A stretch of 64,000 nt of DNA, from assembly GCF_900106665.1 (NCBI RefSeq), contig NZ_FNNA01000004.1:62001-126000 (forward strand), written 5' to 3'. Position numbers and translations under genes: made by a program. The notes below the pieces were generated by a model. That model did no database searches, was not told where the DNA came from, and saw only the letters and a list, made by a program, of their open reading frames with translations. Below, in pieces: positions 26,854-36,298 of this stretch. Numbering within the stretch: position 1 is the first letter of the stretch; the number at the start of each line of letters is the position of its first letter. This DNA comes from Paracoccus sanguinis. GTDB taxonomy: Bacteria; Pseudomonadota; Alphaproteobacteria; Rhodobacterales; Rhodobacteraceae.

Positions 26854-27992
26854 TGGACCCGCTGGCCTTGCCCTTCGACGAGGGCGAGATGCTCGCCCGG
26901 CTGCGCCCCTGGATCGAATGCGAAAGCCCGACCTGGGACGCGGACGCCGTCACCCGGATGATGGACCTCGCCGCCCGCGATGCCGAGGGCTGGGGCTGCA
27001 CCGTGGACCGCATCCCTGCCTCGGGCGGGTTCGGCGGCTCGATCCGCATCCGTGTGCCGCATCCCGATCACGGGCGGGTCAAGGGGGTGCTCGTCTCGGG
27101 GCACATGGACACGGTCCACCCCGTCGGCGTGCTGGAGAAGAACCCGTGGCGGGTCGAGGGCGGCAAGGCCTGGGGGCCGGGCATCCAGGACATGAAGGGC
27201 GGCAACTTCGCCATGCTCGAGGCCGCGCGGCTGCTGCACGCGGCGGGCGCCCGGACGCCGCTGCCGGTCACCTTCCTCTTCACCCCCGACGAAGAGGTCG
27301 GCACCCCCGCCACCCGCACGCTCATCGAGGACGAGGCGCGCCGCAACGCCGCCGTCCTGCTGCCCGAACCCGCGCTCCGCGACGGCGGCGCGGTGACGGG
27401 CCGCTACGCCATCGCCCGCTTCGACCTGCTGACCGAGGGCCGCCCGAGCCACGCCGGCTGGGCGCTGCGCGAGGGCCGCTCGGCCATCGCCGAGATGGCC
27501 CGCCGCATCCTCGACATCGAGGCGCTGACGGGCGACGACTGCACCTTCTCGGTCGGCGTGATCCATGCCGGGCAGTGGGTGAACTGCGTCCCCTCGCGCT
27601 GCGAGGCCGAGCTGCTCAGCATGGCCAAGACCAAAGGTGACCTGGACGGCGGGGTGGCGGCGCTGATGGCGATGCAGGGCGAGCGCAACGGGGTCGAGTT
27701 CACCGTGACCCGCGGCGTGACCCGCCCGGTGTGGGCGCCCGAGCAGCCCGGCACGATGCAGCTTTACGCCCTCGCCCGCGACATCTGCGGCCGGCTGGGG
27801 TTCGATCTGACGCACGAGAGCTCGGGCGGCGGCTCGGACGGGAACTTCACCGGCGCGCTGGGGATTCCGACGCTCGATTCCATCGGCGTCCGCGGCGCCG
27901 GGCTGCATACGCTGGACGAGCATATCGAGACCGACAGCCTCGTCGAACGAGCCCGGCTTGCGGCGGGGTTGTTCATGGAGATCCGGGGGTAG
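26853..27992 (+). CDS. M20 family metallopeptidase (carboxypeptidase G2-like)
   Basis: A 379-residue M20 peptidase. Key segments are VSGHMDTVHPVG, GPGIQDMKGG, the catalytic TPDEEVG, and GGGSDGNF near the end. It is closest in layout to glutamate carboxypeptidase/CPG2 enzymes. ATG 26853 overlaps the preceding stop by one base; a GTG at 26850 is an equally close alternative. It is the last gene of the peptide uptake operon, giving three hydrolases (M81, M20, M20) with one transporter. Confidence 0.92.
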   Translation: MDPLALPFDEGEMLARLRPWIECESPTWDADAVTRMMDLAARDAEGWGCTVDRIPASGGFGGSIRIRVPHPDHGRVKGVLVSGHMDTVHPVGVLEKNPWRVEGGKAWGPGIQDMKGGNFAMLEAARLLHAAGARTPLPVTFLFTPDEEVGTPATRTLIEDEARRNAAVLLPEPALRDGGAVTGRYAIARFDLLTEGRPSHAGWALREGRSAIAEMARRILDIEALTGDDCTFSVGVIHAGQWVNCVPSRCEAELLSMAKTKGDLDGGVAALMAMQGERNGVEFTVTRGVTRPVWAPEQPGTMQLYALARDICGRLGFDLTHESSGGGSDGNFTGALGIPTLDSIGVRGAGLHTLDEHIETDSLVERARLAAGLFMEIRG

Positions 27993-28030
27993 GACGAAGG
28001 GGCAGGGCGGCCGTTCGGGTCGCCCCCCTC

Positions 28031-29305
28031 TCACCCGACCGTCGCCTCGCGCGTCAGCCACGCCTCGAAACCCTCGGCCGCGGCGCCGAACCTGTCGGTG
28101 AGCGGCGCGCCCGGCCGCTCGGTCGAGGCCCGCCACAGCGCGACCGCCGACAGCCCGTTGTACCAGGCGACCCCGGCGGGGGAGCGGGGGGTGATCAGCA
28201 CCTCGCGCTCGGACAGGCGGCCGTCCTCGACCACCACGCGGCGTTCTGTGGTGATTGCGGTCGCGGTATCGTGGGCGGGCGCGTCGTCGGGGAAGCCCGA
28301 GCGTGCGCGCCAGAAGGGCGCGGCGGCGCGGGCCGTCTCGGCGCGGATGAAGTCGCGCCCGATCCGGGCCTGCCGCAGGAAGAGGTCCGTGGCCCGCTGC
28401 CCGAGGAAGCGCCGCGCGAGGGCGTCGGCCCCCGCGTCACGACCGGTGGCGAGGGTGCGGCGGACGGCGGCGGCGGCGAGCGCGCTCGACACGGCCCAGA
28501 ACATCCCGTGCCCGGACAGCGGGTCCATCGCCGCGCTGGCGTCCCCGATGGGCAGCACCGACAGGTCCGCCGGCACGCCCGACAGCAGCGGCGAGGATTC
28601 GCGCACCAGCACGGCGTCGCTCTCGGGCCGGAACCCCTCCGGCAGCCACGCGGCACATTGCGCGAGGCTGCGCGCCAGCCGCGCGGCGGGGCGCGCCTGA
28701 TGCGGGTCGGCGGCGTCGAGCGTCACCTGCAGCCACGCCCGCCCGCCGCCCATGCCGGCGAACCACGCCCAACCGGCGTCGAACGGCAGGACAATCGTCT
28801 GCGGCGGTGTTGACGGCGGGCCCGCGAGCCAGGCGCCCAGCGAGACCGTCGCGGGACCGCGGCGGACGGGGCGCCGGGCCGCGCCGCGGCGGCCGCGGGC
28901 GTCGAGGACCAGGGCGGCGGCGAGACGCTCGCCCGAGCCGAGGACGGCCGCGCCCGGCTCGGGGGTGGCGACGCCGGTGATGACCCGCGCCCCGGCCCGC
29001 GCGGCGGCGCGGCGCAGCGCGCGGTCGAGCGCGGGGCGGGCCACGAGCAGCTCGTGGTTGCCCTCGTGCATCGTGCCGGACCAGAGGCTGCGGCGGGGGG
29101 CGGGGACCGGCTGAAGCGCCCCGGCCTCCAGCATCCCGCTGCGGCCGAGCCAGGCGTGAAGGCGGGGGCTCATGCCCTCGATCCGGTCGGGGGCTTCGTC
29201 GGGATCGATCAGCACCACCCGCGCCCCGTCCCGCGCGGCCAGCCAGGCGGACACGGCGCCGGCCGGGCCGCCCCCGATCACCACGAGATCCGCCGTCTGC
29301 CCCAT
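28031..29305 (-). CDS. qhpG: FAD-dependent monooxygenase QhpG for quinone cofactor biogenesis
   Basis: A 424-residue flavoprotein of the halogenase/monooxygenase type. The FAD fold GGGPAG is at 11-16 and GDASAAMDPLSGHG gives the second FAD motif. In Paracoccus denitrificans QhpG hydroxylates the tryptophan of the amine dehydrogenase gamma subunit on the way to cysteine tryptophylquinone. It is divergent from qhpA across a 196-bp spacer with matched regulatory repeats. GGAGGGG precedes ATG 29305. The identification rests on the sequence class plus the unmistakable qhp context. Confidence 0.9.
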   Translation of the reverse strand: MGQTADLVVIGGGPAGAVSAWLAARDGARVVLIDPDEAPDRIEGMSPRLHAWLGRSGMLEAGALQPVPAPRRSLWSGTMHEGNHELLVARPALDRALRRAAARAGARVITGVATPEPGAAVLGSGERLAAALVLDARGRRGAARRPVRRGPATVSLGAWLAGPPSTPPQTIVLPFDAGWAWFAGMGGGRAWLQVTLDAADPHQARPAARLARSLAQCAAWLPEGFRPESDAVLVRESSPLLSGVPADLSVLPIGDASAAMDPLSGHGMFWAVSSALAAAAVRRTLATGRDAGADALARRFLGQRATDLFLRQARIGRDFIRAETARAAAPFWRARSGFPDDAPAHDTATAITTERRVVVEDGRLSEREVLITPRSPAGVAWYNGLSAVALWRASTERPGAPLTDRFGAAAEGFEAWLTREATVG

Positions 29306-29347
29306 CCCGCCCCTCCATTCCCGGCCAGCTTGCCCGCGCGCCGGGCG

Positions 29348-29421
29348 GAAAGTTGACATTTCCGGCCAATCTCGGGGCGCGCGACATCGCGCCGCATCTT
29401 TGTCCGGAAATGTCAACTTTC
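29348..29421. promoter_or_regulatory. paired inverted operator in the qhpG-qhpA divergent promoter
   Basis: GAAAGTTGACATTTCCGG at 29348-29365 recurs as its exact reverse complement at 29404-29421. Extending inward gives 21 of 22 matched positions. The two copies are 56 bp apart centre to centre, one nearer each divergent gene. This is best explained as twin activator sites for the AraC-type regulator encoded at the end of the cluster. Confidence 0.75.
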
Positions 29422-29501
29422 GGGGGCCGGCCTTCGCAAGACTGGGGCCGAACCAAGCATCCTGCGGGCCGCCGCCCGCCGAGCCAGAGGACCATCGCCG
29501 G

Positions 29502-31058
29502 ATGAACCGCCTGACCCTAGCCATGCTTTCAACCTGCGCCACGCTGGCCCTTGCCGCCCCCTCGCTCGGCGCCACGGGGCAAGAGGTGCTCGACACCATC
29601 TGCGCGGCCTGCCACGCCAAGGACGCCGACGGGAAATATTCCCGCATCGACGCCAGCCGGCGCACGCCCGAGGGCTGGGACATGAACGTGGTGCGGATGA
29701 TCCGCAACTACGGCCTCAACCTCAGCGACGCGGATCGGGCCGCGGTGGTGCGCTACCTCGCCGACACCCGCGGCCTCTCGGTCGAGGAGACCGACGGCTA
29801 CCGCTACGTGCTCGAGAAAGAGCCGGTCGCCGACGACACCGGCGTCAACCAGCTGATGACCGAGACCTGCCGGCGCTGCCACTCCTACGCGCGGGTGGCG
29901 CTGCAACGGCGCACGCCCGAGGACTGGAAGAAGCTGATCAACTTCCACCTCGGCCAGTTCCCGTCGCTCGAATACCAGGCGCTGGCGCGCGACCGCGACT
30001 GGTGGGGCATGGCCAATGGCGAGGTGCTGGGCGAGCTGACCCGGCGCTATGTGGACGGCGGGGCGCCGGCCAAGGCCGAGGTGGACATGACCGGCGAATG
30101 GCGCGTCGCCGGGCACCAGCCGGGGCGGGGCGACTATACCGGCGCGATGACGGTCACGGCCGAGGGCGACGCCTACGCCGTGACGGTGGAGCTGACCTAT
30201 GCCGACGGCAGCACCGCGACCCAGAGCGGGCGGGCGATCCTCTATGGCGCGGGGGAATGGCGGGGCAGCCTGACCTCGGCCGACACGGCGCTGCGGCAGG
30301 TGCTGGCGCTGCGCGCGGACCGGACGATGGACGGGCGCTGGTTCCACACCGACCAGGACACGATCGGCGGCCGGATCAAGGCGGTGCGGGCCGATGCCGC
30401 GCCGCAGATCCTGTCGGTCAGCCCCGGGCACCTCAAGGCCGGCGAGACGGCCGAGATCACCGTCAGCGGCATCGGCCTGACCGGTGCGCCGGCCCTGCCC
30501 GCAGGCGTCACGGCCGAGGTGGTGTCGCAGGACGCAACCAAGGTCGTCCTCAAGGCCACTGCCGCGGCCGATGCCCCCGCCGCGGCCGGCGACGTGGCGA
30601 TCGGGGCCAGCGCGCTGCCCGGCGCCCTGACGGTCTATCCGGTGCTCGACCGGGTGACGGTGGAACCCGCGCTCACCTATTCCCGCATCGGCGGCAACGG
30701 CGGCCCGATCCCCAAGCACCCCGCCCAGTTCGAGGCGATCGGCTGGCTGAACGGCCCCGACGGCCAGCCCGAGACACCCGACGACATCCGCGTGGGCGCG
30801 ATGCCGGCCGACTGGCGGACCGAGGATTTCGACGACGCCGCCCGCCAGATGGAGGACGCCCGCTTCGCCGGCCAAATCCAGCCGGACGGCCAGTTCCTGC
30901 CCGCCGACGCCGGGCCGAACCCCGAACGCCCGATGATGACCAACAACGCCGGCAACCTGAAGGTGATCGCCACCGTAAAGGACGGCGACACGACGCTCGA
31001 GGCGCAGGGGCACCTTTACGCGACGGTGCAGCGCTTCGTCGACATGCCGATCAACTGA
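29502..31058 (+). CDS. qhpA: quinohemoprotein amine dehydrogenase subunit alpha
   Basis: A 518-residue periplasmic subunit. A signal peptide (about 1-23) precedes a di-heme cytochrome domain with CAACH (34-38) and CRRCH (123-127), followed by beta-rich and Ig-like domains (SPGHLKAGETAEITVSG). This is the family layout of QhpA, which carries electrons from the quinone cofactor of the gamma subunit to external acceptors. The enzyme oxidises primary amines to aldehydes and ammonia. It is the first gene of qhpADCBEF and lies downstream of the inverted operator pair. ATG 29502 was chosen for the signal peptide and an upstream AGAGG. Confidence 0.95.
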   Translation: MNRLTLAMLSTCATLALAAPSLGATGQEVLDTICAACHAKDADGKYSRIDASRRTPEGWDMNVVRMIRNYGLNLSDADRAAVVRYLADTRGLSVEETDGYRYVLEKEPVADDTGVNQLMTETCRRCHSYARVALQRRTPEDWKKLINFHLGQFPSLEYQALARDRDWWGMANGEVLGELTRRYVDGGAPAKAEVDMTGEWRVAGHQPGRGDYTGAMTVTAEGDAYAVTVELTYADGSTATQSGRAILYGAGEWRGSLTSADTALRQVLALRADRTMDGRWFHTDQDTIGGRIKAVRADAAPQILSVSPGHLKAGETAEITVSGIGLTGAPALPAGVTAEVVSQDATKVVLKATAAADAPAAAGDVAIGASALPGALTVYPVLDRVTVEPALTYSRIGGNGGPIPKHPAQFEAIGWLNGPDGQPETPDDIRVGAMPADWRTEDFDDAARQMEDARFAGQIQPDGQFLPADAGPNPERPMMTNNAGNLKVIATVKDGDTTLEAQGHLYATVQRFVDMPIN

Positions 31059-31070
31059 ACGAGGCCGGAG

Positions 31071-32504
31071 ATGAGCGCGCTTTCCCTGATCCGCCACAAC
31101 GCCCACCGCGTGGACGTCGATGGCCACGCCATGCTGATGCACGTCCCGACCACCAGCCTGTTCGAGATGGATGCCGTCAGCCGGGACGTCTACGACCTGT
31201 TCCGCCGGGTGGGGGTCGCCGACGCAGACCTGCTGCAATCGGAACTCGGCGACCGGTTCAGCCCGCAGGACCTGGCCGAATGCGTGCAGAGCTTCGTCAG
31301 CCTCGACATCCTGCGCGATGCCGCGGACCCCGGCACGCCGCTGGCCATCCAGAAGGTCGAGGACATCGCCCTGTCCACGATCGTGCTGAACGTCAACACC
31401 GGCTGCAACCTCGCCTGCACCTACTGCTACAAGGAAGACCTGACCACGCCCGCCAAGGGCGAGCGGATGGACTTCGAGACGGCGCGCAAGTCGATCGAGC
31501 TGCTGCTGCGGCAGGCCGCCGCCCGCGACAGCGTCAACGTGGTGTTCTTCGGCGGCGAGCCGCTGTCGAACATGGCGCTGATCCGGCAGGTGGTGACGTA
31601 TGCCGAGGCCCGCGTGGCCGAGCTGGGCAAGGCGGTCGATTTCTCGCTGACCACCAACGCCACGCTGCTGACCGAAGAGATCGTGGACTGGCTGAACGCC
31701 CACCGCGTGGCGGTCACGGTCAGCATGGACGGGCCGCGCGCGCTGCATGACGCCAACCGCAAGACGGTCGGCGGGCGCGGCACCTATGACGTGGTGGCGG
31801 CGAAGGTGCGGATGCTGCTGGCCCGCTACGACGCGCGGCCGGTCGGCGTCCGCGTCACCCTGACCCGCGGCGTCACCGACGTGCTGGCGATCCACGACCA
31901 CCTGAAGAACGACCTCGGCTTCGCCGAAGTGGGCTTCGGGCCGGCGACCTCGGGGCCGATCGCGGTCTTCAACCTCGACGGCGAGCTGCTGAAACAGGTG
32001 TTCGAGGACATGAAGTCGCTGGGCCGCCGCTATGTCGAGGCCGCGATCCGCGGCGAGAACATCGGCTTTTCCAACATGCACCAGCTTCTGACCGACATCG
32101 CCCAGGGGATGAAGAAGGCCGTCCCCTGCGGCGCGGGCCTCGGGATGCTGGCGGTGGACAAGGGCGGCGACCTGCATCTCTGCCACCGCTTCGTCGGGTC
32201 CAGCCAGCCGACCTACGGCAACGTCGACCGGGGCATCGACGTGCCCCGCCTCGCCGCCTTCATCGAGGGGGCACAGGACCGCTCGCAGTTCGGCTGCCGG
32301 ACCTGCCGCATCCGCTCGATCTGCGCGGGCGGGTGCTACCACGAAAGCTATGCCCGGCAGGGCGACCCCTTCGCCCCCGTCTATCACTACTGCGACCTGC
32401 TGCGCGACTGGGTGGATTTCGGCATCGAAAGCTACACCCGCATCATGCCGGCCAACCCGTCGTTTTTCCGTCGTCACCTCGAACCGAGGAGAGCCCCCCA
32501 ATGA
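31071..32504 (+). CDS. qhpD: radical SAM maturase QhpD (thioether crosslinks in QhpC)
   Basis: A 477-residue radical SAM/SPASM protein. The SAM cluster motif CNLACTYC has C112, C116 and C119; the C-terminal Cys-rich SPASM region includes [17 protein letters not shown]. QhpD installs the Cys-to-Asp/Glu thioether crosslinks in the small subunit QhpC before export. Its stop overlaps the qhpC start (ATGA), keeping maturase and substrate coupled. Confidence 0.95.
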   Translation: MSALSLIRHNAHRVDVDGHAMLMHVPTTSLFEMDAVSRDVYDLFRRVGVADADLLQSELGDRFSPQDLAECVQSFVSLDILRDAADPGTPLAIQKVEDIALSTIVLNVNTGCNLACTYCYKEDLTTPAKGERMDFETARKSIELLLRQAAARDSVNVVFFGGEPLSNMALIRQVVTYAEARVAELGKAVDFSLTTNATLLTEEIVDWLNAHRVAVTVSMDGPRALHDANRKTVGGRGTYDVVAAKVRMLLARYDARPVGVRVTLTRGVTDVLAIHDHLKNDLGFAEVGFGPATSGPIAVFNLDGELLKQVFEDMKSLGRRYVEAAIRGENIGFSNMHQLLTDIAQGMKKAVPCGAGLGMLAVDKGGDLHLCHRFVGSSQPTYGNVDRGIDVPRLAAFIEGAQDRSQFGCRTCRIRSICAGGCYHESYARQGDPFAPVYHYCDLLRDWVDFGIESYTRIMPANPSFFRRHLEPRRAPQ

Positions 32505-32827
32505 AGCACCTGACCCCGGCCAACGCCAAGGCCAAGCAATTCACCGAAGCCGCAGCCGAAGGGCGGCAGGACGAGGTGGTGGCGATGAACTCGATGGTGG
32601 GCTGCACCACCTCCTTCGACCCGGGGTGGGAGATCGACGCCTTCGGCGGCGTCGCCAACCTCTGCCAGCCGATGGAGGCCGACCTCTACGGCTGCGCCGA
32701 CCCGTGCTGGTGGCCCGCGCAGGTGCCCGACACCATGAGCACCTATCCGAACTGGAGCGACAAGGCCGCCGACGTCCTGAACGACTGGCGCCAGCTTCAG
32801 TCCGTGTTCCCCAAGTCGAAGGTGTGA
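32501..32827 (+). CDS. qhpC: quinohemoprotein amine dehydrogenase subunit gamma precursor (CTQ-bearing)
   Basis: A 108-residue precursor with a leader of about 28 residues. Taking residue 29 as mature residue 1, all positions known from the Paracoccus enzyme are present: C35-E44, C55-D61 and C69-D77 for the three thioether bridges, and C65-W71 for cysteine tryptophylquinone. The leader has no classical signal peptide, consistent with maturation in the cytoplasm and export by QhpF. It sits between the maturase and the beta subunit genes. Confidence 0.95.
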   Translation: MKHLTPANAKAKQFTEAAAEGRQDEVVAMNSMVGCTTSFDPGWEIDAFGGVANLCQPMEADLYGCADPCWWPAQVPDTMSTYPNWSDKAADVLNDWRQLQSVFPKSKV

Positions 32828-32832
32828 CGCCC

Positions 32833-33906
32833 ATGCTGAACCGCCTGTCCCTCATCGCGCTCGCCACCCTGCTGGGCGCGGCCCCGGCGCTGGCCAAGGA
32901 CTATCTGCTTGTCCCCGCCCGCCCCGACAAGCTGGTCGTCGTCGACGCCGCCGCGATGGCGGTCGAGAAGGTGATCCAGCTCGACGACGCGGGCCCCTTG
33001 CCCAGCCTGCCGGTCGTCAACGCCGACGGCACCCGCGCCTATGTGCTGATGAACACGCTGGAAAGCATCGCCATCGTCGACCTCGAAAGCGGCAAGACGC
33101 TGAAGCGGATCGAGATGAGCAGCGTCGACGAGCGCGTGAAGGGCATGTTCGGCATGGACCTGTCGCCCGACGGCAAGACGCTCGCCGTCTATCAGAGCCC
33201 GGTGCGGCGGCTGGTGGACGAGTTCCAGGTCCAGCCGACCCGGATCGCCTTTTACGACGCCGAGACGGGGGCGCTGAAATCGACCGCCGAGGCGCCGCGC
33301 CAGATCACGCTGCTGGCGTGGTCGCGCGACGGCAGCAAGCTCTACGGCATGGGCCGCAGGATGCACGTCTTCGACGGGGCGGGGCAGAAGATCGACGAAA
33401 AGCCCATCCACGGCTGGGAAACCGAGAAATACGGCCAGCCCGACGTGCTCGACGTCTGGTCGCAGTTCGAGGTGTCGGGCGTGATGGCCGCGCCCTTCTA
33501 TGCCTCGCGGCTCGACCTGCCCGCCGGCGATCCCACCGCCTTCCGCACCGGGCTGCTGACCCAGGACCTCGCCACCGGCGAGCTGAAGATGCAGGAGGTC
33601 GAGGTCGCCGACATCTTCTATTTCTCGACCGCCGTCAGCCCCGACAAGACGCGCGCCTATGGCGCCTACAACTTCCTGTCGAGCTTTGATCTCGACACCG
33701 GCAAGCCGATCAAGCGGGTGCCGCTGCCGCACAGCTATTATTCGGTGAACGTCTCGACCGACGGCAAGACCGTCTATCTGGGCGGCGCGCTGTCGGACGT
33801 CGCGGCCTATGACGCCGAGACGCTGGAGCGGAAGGGCTCGGTCGAGATGCCGGACAAGGCGTCGATCTCGCTCGCGTCGGTGCGCCTGTTCACGCGGGCG
33901 GACTGA
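32833..33906 (+). CDS. qhpB: quinohemoprotein amine dehydrogenase subunit beta
   Basis: A 357-residue periplasmic beta-propeller. The signal peptide is about 1-21 (ending APALA). Repeated blade motifs include MDLSPDGKTLAVY and VSTDGKTVYLGG. In the enzyme this propeller forms much of the active-site cleft around the gamma subunit. The gene follows qhpC by 5 bases and its stop overlaps the qhpE start (TGATG). Confidence 0.94.
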   Translation: MLNRLSLIALATLLGAAPALAKDYLLVPARPDKLVVVDAAAMAVEKVIQLDDAGPLPSLPVVNADGTRAYVLMNTLESIAIVDLESGKTLKRIEMSSVDERVKGMFGMDLSPDGKTLAVYQSPVRRLVDEFQVQPTRIAFYDAETGALKSTAEAPRQITLLAWSRDGSKLYGMGRRMHVFDGAGQKIDEKPIHGWETEKYGQPDVLDVWSQFEVSGVMAAPFYASRLDLPAGDPTAFRTGLLTQDLATGELKMQEVEVADIFYFSTAVSPDKTRAYGAYNFLSSFDLDTGKPIKRVPLPHSYYSVNVSTDGKTVYLGGALSDVAAYDAETLERKGSVEMPDKASISLASVRLFTRAD

Positions 33907-34556
33907 TGCAGGCGGGCGCGCCCCGGATCGGCATCGTGGACAGCGGCGGGCCCGCGGGCGCGATGGCCGGGGCGCGCGCCTTCCGGCCCGACGGCGAGGC
34001 CGAGGCGCAGCCCGACCGGCTGGGCCACGGCACCGCCTGCGCGGCGCTGATCGCCCGGGCGGCCCCGGCCGCGCGGCTGTGCCACGCGCAGGTCTTCGAT
34101 GACCGCCCCGTGACCAGCGCCGACCGCGTGGCGCGCGCGATCCTGTGGCTGATCCCGCGCAGCGACCTGATCCTGCTGAGCCTCGGGCTGGGCGCCGACC
34201 GCCCGCCGCTGGCCGCCGCCTGCATCGAGGCGCGGCGCGCGGGCGTGACCCTCGTCGCGGCCGCGCCCGCGCAGGGCGGGACGTGCTGGCCCGCGGCCTA
34301 TCCCGGCGTCATCGCCGCGACCGGGGACGCGCGCTGCGGCTGGGACGAGCTGTCGCTCTTGCCCGGCGGCCGGATCGGGGCGTGGTGCGCCTCGCCCGAG
34401 CAGGGCGGGCGGGGGATGGGCGGCGCAAGCCTCGGCGCGGCCCGTGTCGCGGGCCACCTCGCCGCCCACTGGCGGACGAGCCACCCCGACCCGCACGGCT
34501 GGCTGTCCGCGCGCGCCGTCCACCTTGGCGCCGAGCGGCGGGGGCTTTGCGCATGA
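33906..34556 (+). CDS. qhpE: subtilisin-like leader peptidase QhpE
   Basis: A 216-residue cytoplasmic serine protease without signal peptide. The catalytic triad is visible as D12 (GIVDSG), H41 (GHGTACAA) and S175 (MGGASLGAARVAG). It is much shorter than typical subtilisins, as expected for QhpE, which removes the QhpC leader peptide. Overlaps with qhpB and qhpF show full translational coupling. Confidence 0.92.
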   Translation: MQAGAPRIGIVDSGGPAGAMAGARAFRPDGEAEAQPDRLGHGTACAALIARAAPAARLCHAQVFDDRPVTSADRVARAILWLIPRSDLILLSLGLGADRPPLAAACIEARRAGVTLVAAAPAQGGTCWPAAYPGVIAATGDARCGWDELSLLPGGRIGAWCASPEQGGRGMGGASLGAARVAGHLAAHWRTSHPDPHGWLSARAVHLGAERRGLCA

Positions 34557-36298
34557 GCGTCAGGGACGGGATGGCGCGGCTGGCGGCCCGGCGGGTCTTC
34601 GGCGCGGGGTCCGACTGGATCGCCCCGGTCATCGCCCGGGCCCTGCCGGGGATCGGGGTGGTGCTGGCGACCTCGCTCGGGGCGGCGGTGCTGGCGCTGG
34701 CGCCACCGTGGCTGACCAAGCAGCTCATCGACAAGGGGCTGGTCGCGGGGGACGCCGCCGCCCTCTGGCTCTATGCCGCGGCGCTGTTCGCGGTCGGGCT
34801 GGCGGCGCTGGGGTCGGGGGCGGTCAACAGCCTTCTGCACCTGCGCTATTCGGCGGCGATGCTGGCTGACCTGCGGGGCCGGATGCTCGGCGCCGCGCTG
34901 GCCCGCCCCGCCGCCCGCCCGCCGCTGCCGGTCGGCGAGGCGATGGCCGGGCTGGACGGCGACACCGCCGAGATCCAGCAGTTCGCCTTCAACAGCCTCT
35001 TGGCCGCGGCCGGATCGCTGTTCCGCCTGGCCGGGGGGGCGGCGATGCTCTTCGTGCTGGAATGGCGGCTGGCGCTGCTCGCCGTCGCGGCGGCGCCCCT
35101 GAACCTGATCTTCCTCGCCTGGGCGCGCCCGCGCACGCAGGCCCGGGCCGAGGCCGTGCGCGAGGCGCGCGGCACCCTCTCGTCCTGGCTGGTCGAGACG
35201 GTGGTGGGCCTGCCCTCGCTGCGCGTTCTGGGGGCCGAGGCCACCCGCGCCGCGGGCTTCGCCCCCCTGCAGCAGACCCAGATCGCGCTCCTGATCCGCC
35301 AGCGGCGCTGGCTCGAGCTAACCGGCGCGGTGCCGCAGGTCATCAACGCCGCCGTCCGCTCGGCGGTGCTGCTGGCCGGGGGGCTGATGGTGATCGCGGG
35401 GACATGGCCGCTCGGCTCGCTGATCGCGTTCCTGGCCTATGTCGGCATGATGACCGGGCCGCTGCAGAACCTGCTCGGGCTCTATCACGCGCAGGCGCAG
35501 GCCCGCGTGGCCCTGGCCCGTCTGTCGGCGCTGGCGGCCGAGGCCGGGGCCGATGCGCCCGGCCCCGGCCCGGCGCGGCCCCCGGCGCCGGGGCCGGGCG
35601 GGCTGCGCTTCGTCGCCGCGCGCGCGCAGGCGGGGCGGCACCTGCCGCTGACGCTGGCCATCCGGCCGGGGCAGCGCGTGCTGATCGACGGGCCATCGGG
35701 GATCGGGAAATCGACGCTCGCCGCGCTCGCCATCCGCGCCGCCGCGCCCGCGCCGGGCGCGCGGGTCTATCTCGACGGCGAGGATGTCTTGGGCCTCGAC
35801 CCCATCGCGCTGCGCCGCACCATCGCGGTCGTGCCGCAGGCGAGCGTCCTCTTCCGCGGCACGCTGGCCGAGAACCTGCGGCTGGCCGACCCGCAGGCGG
35901 ACGACGCCCGGCTGTGGCAGGCGCTGGGGGATGTCGGCCTGGCCGAGGCCCTGCGCCACCGCGGCCACGACCTGACCGCCCCCATCGCCGAAGCGGGCCG
36001 CAACCTCTCGGGCGGCGAGCGCCAGCGGATCGTCCTCGCCCGCGCGCTCCTGCTGCCGTTCCGGGTGCTCGTCCTCGACGAAAGCCTGTCCGAGGTCGAC
36101 GCCAGCGCCGCGGCGGCGATCCTGTCCGCGATCCTGGCGCGCCACCCCGACCGCACGCTCATCGTCATCGCCCACGCAGGCCCTGCGCGCGACCTCGGCT
36201 TCGATCAGGTCGTGGCGCTGGCCCCCGACCCGGCCTTGCGCAGCTCGCGCGGCGAGGCGCCGAACCAGCGCGAGAACGCGCGGGAGAACGCGGTATGA
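34553..36298 (+). CDS. qhpF: ABC transporter QhpF (exporter fused permease-ATPase)
   Basis: A 581-residue ABC exporter half-transporter. About six membrane segments (20-310) precede an ATPase domain with Walker A DGPSGIGKSTLA, signature NLSGGERQRI and Walker B VLVLDES. QhpF is required for amine dehydrogenase biogenesis, probably exporting the crosslinked gamma subunit to the periplasm. The last 94 bases of the gene are antisense to the end of the regulator gene. Confidence 0.93.
   Translation: MSVRDGMARLAARRVFGAGSDWIAPVIARALPGIGVVLATSLGAAVLALAPPWLTKQLIDKGLVAGDAAALWLYAAALFAVGLAALGSGAVNSLLHLRYSAAMLADLRGRMLGAALARPAARPPLPVGEAMAGLDGDTAEIQQFAFNSLLAAAGSLFRLAGGAAMLFVLEWRLALLAVAAAPLNLIFLAWARPRTQARAEAVREARGTLSSWLVETVVGLPSLRVLGAEATRAAGFAPLQQTQIALLIRQRRWLELTGAVPQVINAAVRSAVLLAGGLMVIAGTWPLGSLIAFLAYVGMMTGPLQNLLGLYHAQAQARVALARLSALAAEAGADAPGPGPARPPAPGPGGLRFVAARAQAGRHLPLTLAIRPGQRVLIDGPSGIGKSTLAALAIRAAAPAPGARVYLDGEDVLGLDPIALRRTIAVVPQASVLFRGTLAENLRLADPQADDARLWQALGDVGLAEALRHRGHDLTAPIAEAGRNLSGGERQRIVLARALLLPFRVLVLDESLSEVDASAAAAILSAILARHPDRTLIVIAHAGPARDLGFDQVVALAPDPALRSSRGEAPNQRENARENAV

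Noticed and set aside
29354..29359. TTGACA within the qhp operator as a -35 element
   Set aside because: No -10-like sequence occurs at 16-18 bases in either direction; the hexamer is better explained as part of the repeated regulator site.
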